A DNA stretch of 64,000 bases from positions 1 to 64,000 of the forward strand of contig JACPEH010000024.1 of assembly GCA_016183655.1 (NCBI GenBank), written 5' to 3'. Positions 61,180-64,000 of this stretch are shown here, piece by piece. Position numbers and translations under genes: made by a program. This stretch comes from Rhodocyclales bacterium. Lineage in GTDB: Bacteria; Pseudomonadota; Gammaproteobacteria; Burkholderiales; Rhodocyclaceae. Numbering within the stretch: the stretch's first letter is position 1; each line of letters begins with the position of its first letter. The notes beneath the pieces were generated by a model. The model saw nothing but the letters and a program-made list of their open reading frames with translations. It ran no database searches and was not told the origin of the DNA.

Positions 61180-61205
61180 TTCTTCGTCGCCCGCCGGCGC
61201 GCGGC

Positions 61206-61433
61206 TCAGCGCCGCTTGCCCACCTCGTCGCCGATGAAGCCGCCGATGGCGGCGCCGCCGACCGTGCCCAGCACGTTGCCGTTGGTCACGGCGGCACCGG
61301 TGACGCCGCCGACCGCGGCGCCGACCGCGGTGCTTTTCTGCCGGGCCGACATGCTGTCCCAGGTGGCGCAGCCGCCGAGCGAGGTGGCGAGTGCGACGGC
61401 GGCAAGCGTGGCTGCAAAGTAGTGTCGACGCAT
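61206..61433 (-). CDS. Small glycine-zipper lipoprotein
   Basis: The 75-residue protein has a lipoprotein signal peptide with lipobox LGGC (MRRHYFAATLAAVALATSLGGCATWD). The rest is a glycine-zipper segment (STAVGAAVGGVTGAAVTNGNVLGTVGGAAIGGFIGDEVGKR), which resembles OsmB/SlyB-like 2TM-glycine-zipper lipoproteins. GGAG before ATG 61433 sets the start. It converges on lnt. Confidence 0.85.
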   Translation of the reverse strand: MRRHYFAATLAAVALATSLGGCATWDSMSARQKSTAVGAAVGGVTGAAVTNGNVLGTVGGAAIGGFIGDEVGKRR

Positions 61434-61770
61434 GATGCTCTCCTTGTGGATCGCAGCGGTTTGCTGCAAGGGCGCAACGCGACGGACTGGCCGCGCAGTG
61501 CGCTCCTTGTCGCTTGGAGCGCCGGCGGCACCGGCTGTTCTGCCCGGCTTGTGACAATTCGTGTCGGCCCGACGGGGCGCCGCGCCGCGGCCTTCCCCGT
61601 GGCGGCCGGATTCTCCCGGCGATTTCGCGGCGGGCCGCGGTCGAAAATTTTTACAACTGCTGACGCGCCGTCACAGCACCGCCGATCTCGCGTGGCGCAT
61701 CACGAGCGGGTTCTTGTCCCGCGCAAAACCAAGTAAAATCAGCGTTTTTCGCCATTCCGAAAAGCTTTTC
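61434..61770. other. Non-coding gap between the lipoprotein and glyQ
   Basis: This 337-base stretch holds no convincing gene. The last 100 bases become AT-richer (AAAATTTTTACAACTG; AAGTAAAATCAGCG), which fits the glyQ promoter. No clear repeat or RNA structure was recognised. Confidence 0.6.
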
Positions 61771-62652
61771 ATGCCTACTTTCCAGGAAGTCATCCTGCGT
61801 TTGCAGAATTTTTGGGACAAGCAGGGCTGCGCGCTGCTGCAGCCCTACGACATCGAGGTCGGTGCCGGCACCTTCCACACCGCCACCTTCCTGCGCGCGA
61901 TCGGCCCCGAGCCGTGGAACGCCGCCTACGTGCAGCCCTCGCGCCGGCCGAAGGACGGCCGCTACGGCGAGAACCCGAACCGCCTGCAGCACTACTACCA
62001 GTACCAGGTGGTACTGAAGCCGTCGCCCTTGAACATCCAGGAACTCTACCTGCAGTCGCTGGAAGCGCTCGGCATCAAGCTCAAGGAACACGACATCCGC
62101 TTCGTCGAGGACGACTGGGAATCGCCGACGCTTGGCGCCTGGGGGCTGGGCTGGGAAGTCTGGCTGGACGGCATGGAGGTGACGCAGTTCACCTATTTCC
62201 AGGAAGTCGGCTCGCTGACCTGCAAGCCGGTGTTGGGCGAGATCACCTACGGCCTGGAGCGCCTGGCGATGTACCTGCAGGGCGTCGAGAACGTCTACGA
62301 CCTGGTCTGGGCGGAAGGCCCCGGCTACCGCATCACCTACGGCGACGTCTATCACCAGAACGAGGTCGAGCAGTCGAAGTACAACTTCGAGCACTCGAAC
62401 GTCGACATGCTGTTCCGCCATTTCGGCGAGCACGAGTCGGAGGCGAAGCGCCTGATGGCCGCCAACCTCGCGCTGCCGGCCTTCGAACAGGTGATGAAGT
62501 GCTCGCACACCTTCAACCTGCTTGACGCCCGCGGTGCCATCTCGGTCACCGAGCGTGCCGCCTACATCGGCCGCGTCCGCGCGCTGGCGCGCGAAGTCGC
62601 GCAGGCCTACTACAATTCGCGTGAAGCCCTCGGCTTCCCCATGTGCAAGTAA
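61771..62652 (+). CDS. glyQ: Glycyl-tRNA synthetase alpha subunit
   Basis: The 293-residue protein starts [84 protein letters not shown], unmistakably GlyQ. It holds the class II catalytic core of the alpha2-beta2 enzyme. ATG 61771 matches the family start. glyS follows 15 bases later. Confidence 0.98.
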   Translation: MPTFQEVILRLQNFWDKQGCALLQPYDIEVGAGTFHTATFLRAIGPEPWNAAYVQPSRRPKDGRYGENPNRLQHYYQYQVVLKPSPLNIQELYLQSLEALGIKLKEHDIRFVEDDWESPTLGAWGLGWEVWLDGMEVTQFTYFQEVGSLTCKPVLGEITYGLERLAMYLQGVENVYDLVWAEGPGYRITYGDVYHQNEVEQSKYNFEHSNVDMLFRHFGEHESEAKRLMAANLALPAFEQVMKCSHTFNLLDARGAISVTERAAYIGRVRALAREVAQAYYNSREALGFPMCK

Positions 62653-62667
62653 GGGGAGGCACAGACC

Positions 62668-64000
62668 ATGAACAAGACCCTGCTCGTTGAACTCCGTACC
62701 GAGGAACTGCCGCCGAAGGCGCTGGCCAGGCTCGGTGAAGTCTTTGCCGCCGGCGTCCATGCCGGCCTCGCCGACCGCAACCTGGTGCAGGCCGGTGGTG
62801 ACTGCAAGTGGTTCGCCACGCCGCGCCGCCTCGCCGTGCAGATCCCGGCCGTGCTCAGGGAGGCGCCGGACGCCAAGGTGCACGAGAAGGTGATGCCGGT
62901 CGCCGTCGCCCTCGACGCCGCCGGCAACCCGTCGCCGGCGCTGCTGAAGAAGCTCGAAGCCAAGGGCATCCCGGTCGGCGAGATCGCAAAATTCGAGAAA
63001 CGCATGGACGGCAAGTCCGAGACCTTCTTCTATGAAGCCACGGTCAAGGGCGTCAAGCTGGAAGACGTGCTCGGCCAGGTCGTCGGCGACGCGCTGAAGA
63101 AGCTGCCGATCCCGAAGGTGATGCGCTGGGGCGACTCCGATGTGCAGTTCGTGCGCCCGGTGCACGGACTGGTGATGCTGCACGGCGAACACGTCGTGCC
63201 GGGCGAGGCGCTGGGCCTCAACAGCGGCAATGCCACGCTCGGCCATCGCTTCCTCGCCGACGGCCCGCTGCTGCTGGCGTCCGCCGACGAGTACGAAGCC
63301 AGGCTCGAAGCCGAAGGCAAGTCCATCGTCTCCTTTTCCCGTCGTCGCGAGATCATCGCCAGGGCGCTGCAGGCCAAGGCCGACGAACTCGGCGCCCGGG
63401 TCAAGCTGCACGACGCGCTGCTCGACGAAGTGACGGCGCTGGTCGAGTGGCCGGTGGTCTACGTCAGCGAATTCGAATCCGAATACCTGGAAGTGCCGCA
63501 GGAATGCCTGATCCTGACGATGCAGGCGAACCAGAAGTACTTCCCGCTGTTCGACGCTGCCGGCAAGCTGCAGAACCGCTTCCTGATCGTCTCCAACATG
63601 GCGGTCGCCGATCCGAAGAACATCGTCGATGGCAACGCCCGCGTCGTTCGCCCGCGGCTCTCGGACGCGCGTTTCTTCTTCAACCAGGACCGCAAGGCGA
63701 CGCTCGCGTCGCGCCTGGAGAAGCTCGGTGCGGTGGTCTACCACAACAAGCTCGGCTCGGTGCTGCAGCGGGTCGAGCGGCTGGAGGCGCTGGCGCGGAA
63801 AATCGCCGTACGCCTCAACGCCAACGCCGCGCTGGCGGCGCGCGCCGCGCGGCTGGCCAAGGCCGACCTGGTCACCGACATGGTCGGCGAGTTCCCCGAG
63901 CTGCAGGGCATCATGGGCCGCTACTACGCCTTGCACGACGGCGAAGAGCGGGCGGTTGCCGATGCCATCCAGAGCCATTACCAGCCGCGTTTCGCCGGCG
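62668..64000 (+). CDS. glyS: Glycyl-tRNA synthetase beta subunit (truncated by the window end)
   Basis: 444 codons are present from [30 protein letters not shown], running off the window end in frame. Family blocks include [71 protein letters not shown] and [19 protein letters not shown]. The beta subunit binds tRNA-Gly. GGGGAGG precedes ATG 62668. The remaining third of the gene lies outside. Confidence 0.97.
   Translation, partial: MNKTLLVELRTEELPPKALARLGEVFAAGVHAGLADRNLVQAGGDCKWFATPRRLAVQIPAVLREAPDAKVHEKVMPVAVALDAAGNPSPALLKKLEAKGIPVGEIAKFEKRMDGKSETFFYEATVKGVKLEDVLGQVVGDALKKLPIPKVMRWGDSDVQFVRPVHGLVMLHGEHVVPGEALGLNSGNATLGHRFLADGPLLLASADEYEARLEAEGKSIVSFSRRREIIARALQAKADELGARVKLHDALLDEVTALVEWPVVYVSEFESEYLEVPQECLILTMQANQKYFPLFDAAGKLQNRFLIVSNMAVADPKNIVDGNARVVRPRLSDARFFFNQDRKATLASRLEKLGAVVYHNKLGSVLQRVERLEALARKIAVRLNANAALAARAARLAKADLVTDMVGEFPELQGIMGRYYALHDGEERAVADAIQSHYQPRFAG

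Noticed and set aside
59605..61557. 650-codon minus-strand frame opposite lnt
   Set aside because: Arg-rich shadow translation; lnt has its full catalytic triad on the plus strand.
61651..63978. 775-codon minus-strand frame opposite glyQ and glyS
   Set aside because: Antisense of two certain housekeeping genes; no recognisable domain.

Overview
The window is a high-GC chromosomal segment of a betaproteobacterium, most probably from the Rhodocyclales (Azoarcus/Thauera/Azospira relatives). That placement is an inference. It rests on gene content: a quinol-type NO reductase, the miaB-phoH-ybeY-corC-lnt and glyQS housekeeping blocks, a PaaN/PaaH-type phenylacetate cluster, a cytochrome c4-like protein, and an aromatic catabolic operon with a Liv-type ABC importer.

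Layout. Positions 1-141 are the 3' end of a group II intron. Next come a small cell-envelope gene pair, a decayed ferredoxin-NADP reductase fragment, an SRPBCC protein, a fructosamine kinase-like gene, and an NsrR-like regulator with a quinol NO reductase behind an NsrR-type operator (3.3-6.2 kb). From 6.3 to 15.2 kb lie miscellaneous genes: a DLH-like hydrolase, DUF1614, LysR, ProQ, a TonB receptor with a PepSY protein under a Fur-like box, DsbC and a UbiH-type hydroxylase.

15.4-27 kb looks like one aromatic-compound region. A two-component di-iron oxygenase (R2-like oxygenase plus 2Fe-2S/FAD reductase) and a PAS chemoreceptor lie next to paaG-paaI-paaJ-paaK (minus strand) and paaN-paaH (plus strand). 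The ring epoxidase genes paaABCDE are absent. The same A-rich motif lies upstream of the oxygenase and between the divergent paa operons.

27-43 kb is mixed: a MASE4 hybrid histidine kinase whose start codon abuts a 273-bp MITE-like element, an orphan HicA-like protein, peptide deformylase, an FHA protein with a degenerate cyclase domain, an EF-hand gene divergent from a CpxRA-type two-component system with CpxR-like boxes, a YceI-YceI-b561-LigB dioxygenase operon with a divergent LysR gene, an ankyrin protein, a cyclic-nucleotide-binding protein and a Mut7-C RNase protein.

43-54 kb is an IclR-controlled operon: an atypical metallo-beta-lactamase-fold protein, an FAD hydroxylase, a DUF2783 protein, a VOC protein, fumarylacetoacetate hydrolase, maleylacetoacetate isomerase and a complete Liv-type ABC transporter with a permease-ATPase fusion. 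It looks like uptake plus hydroxylation, ring cleavage and isomerase/hydrolase processing of an aromatic acid, but no recognised ring-cleaving dioxygenase is present. The VOC protein is the best candidate. The window ends with HU, a di-heme cytochrome c, tRNA-Met, miaB-phoH-ybeY-corC-lnt, a small lipoprotein and glyQ-glyS (glyS runs off the end).

Three copies of a CTAG-ended, REPIN-like repeat sit at the 3' ends of genes and supply their TAG stop codons. Function calls come from recognised motifs and gene order; no database search was possible.
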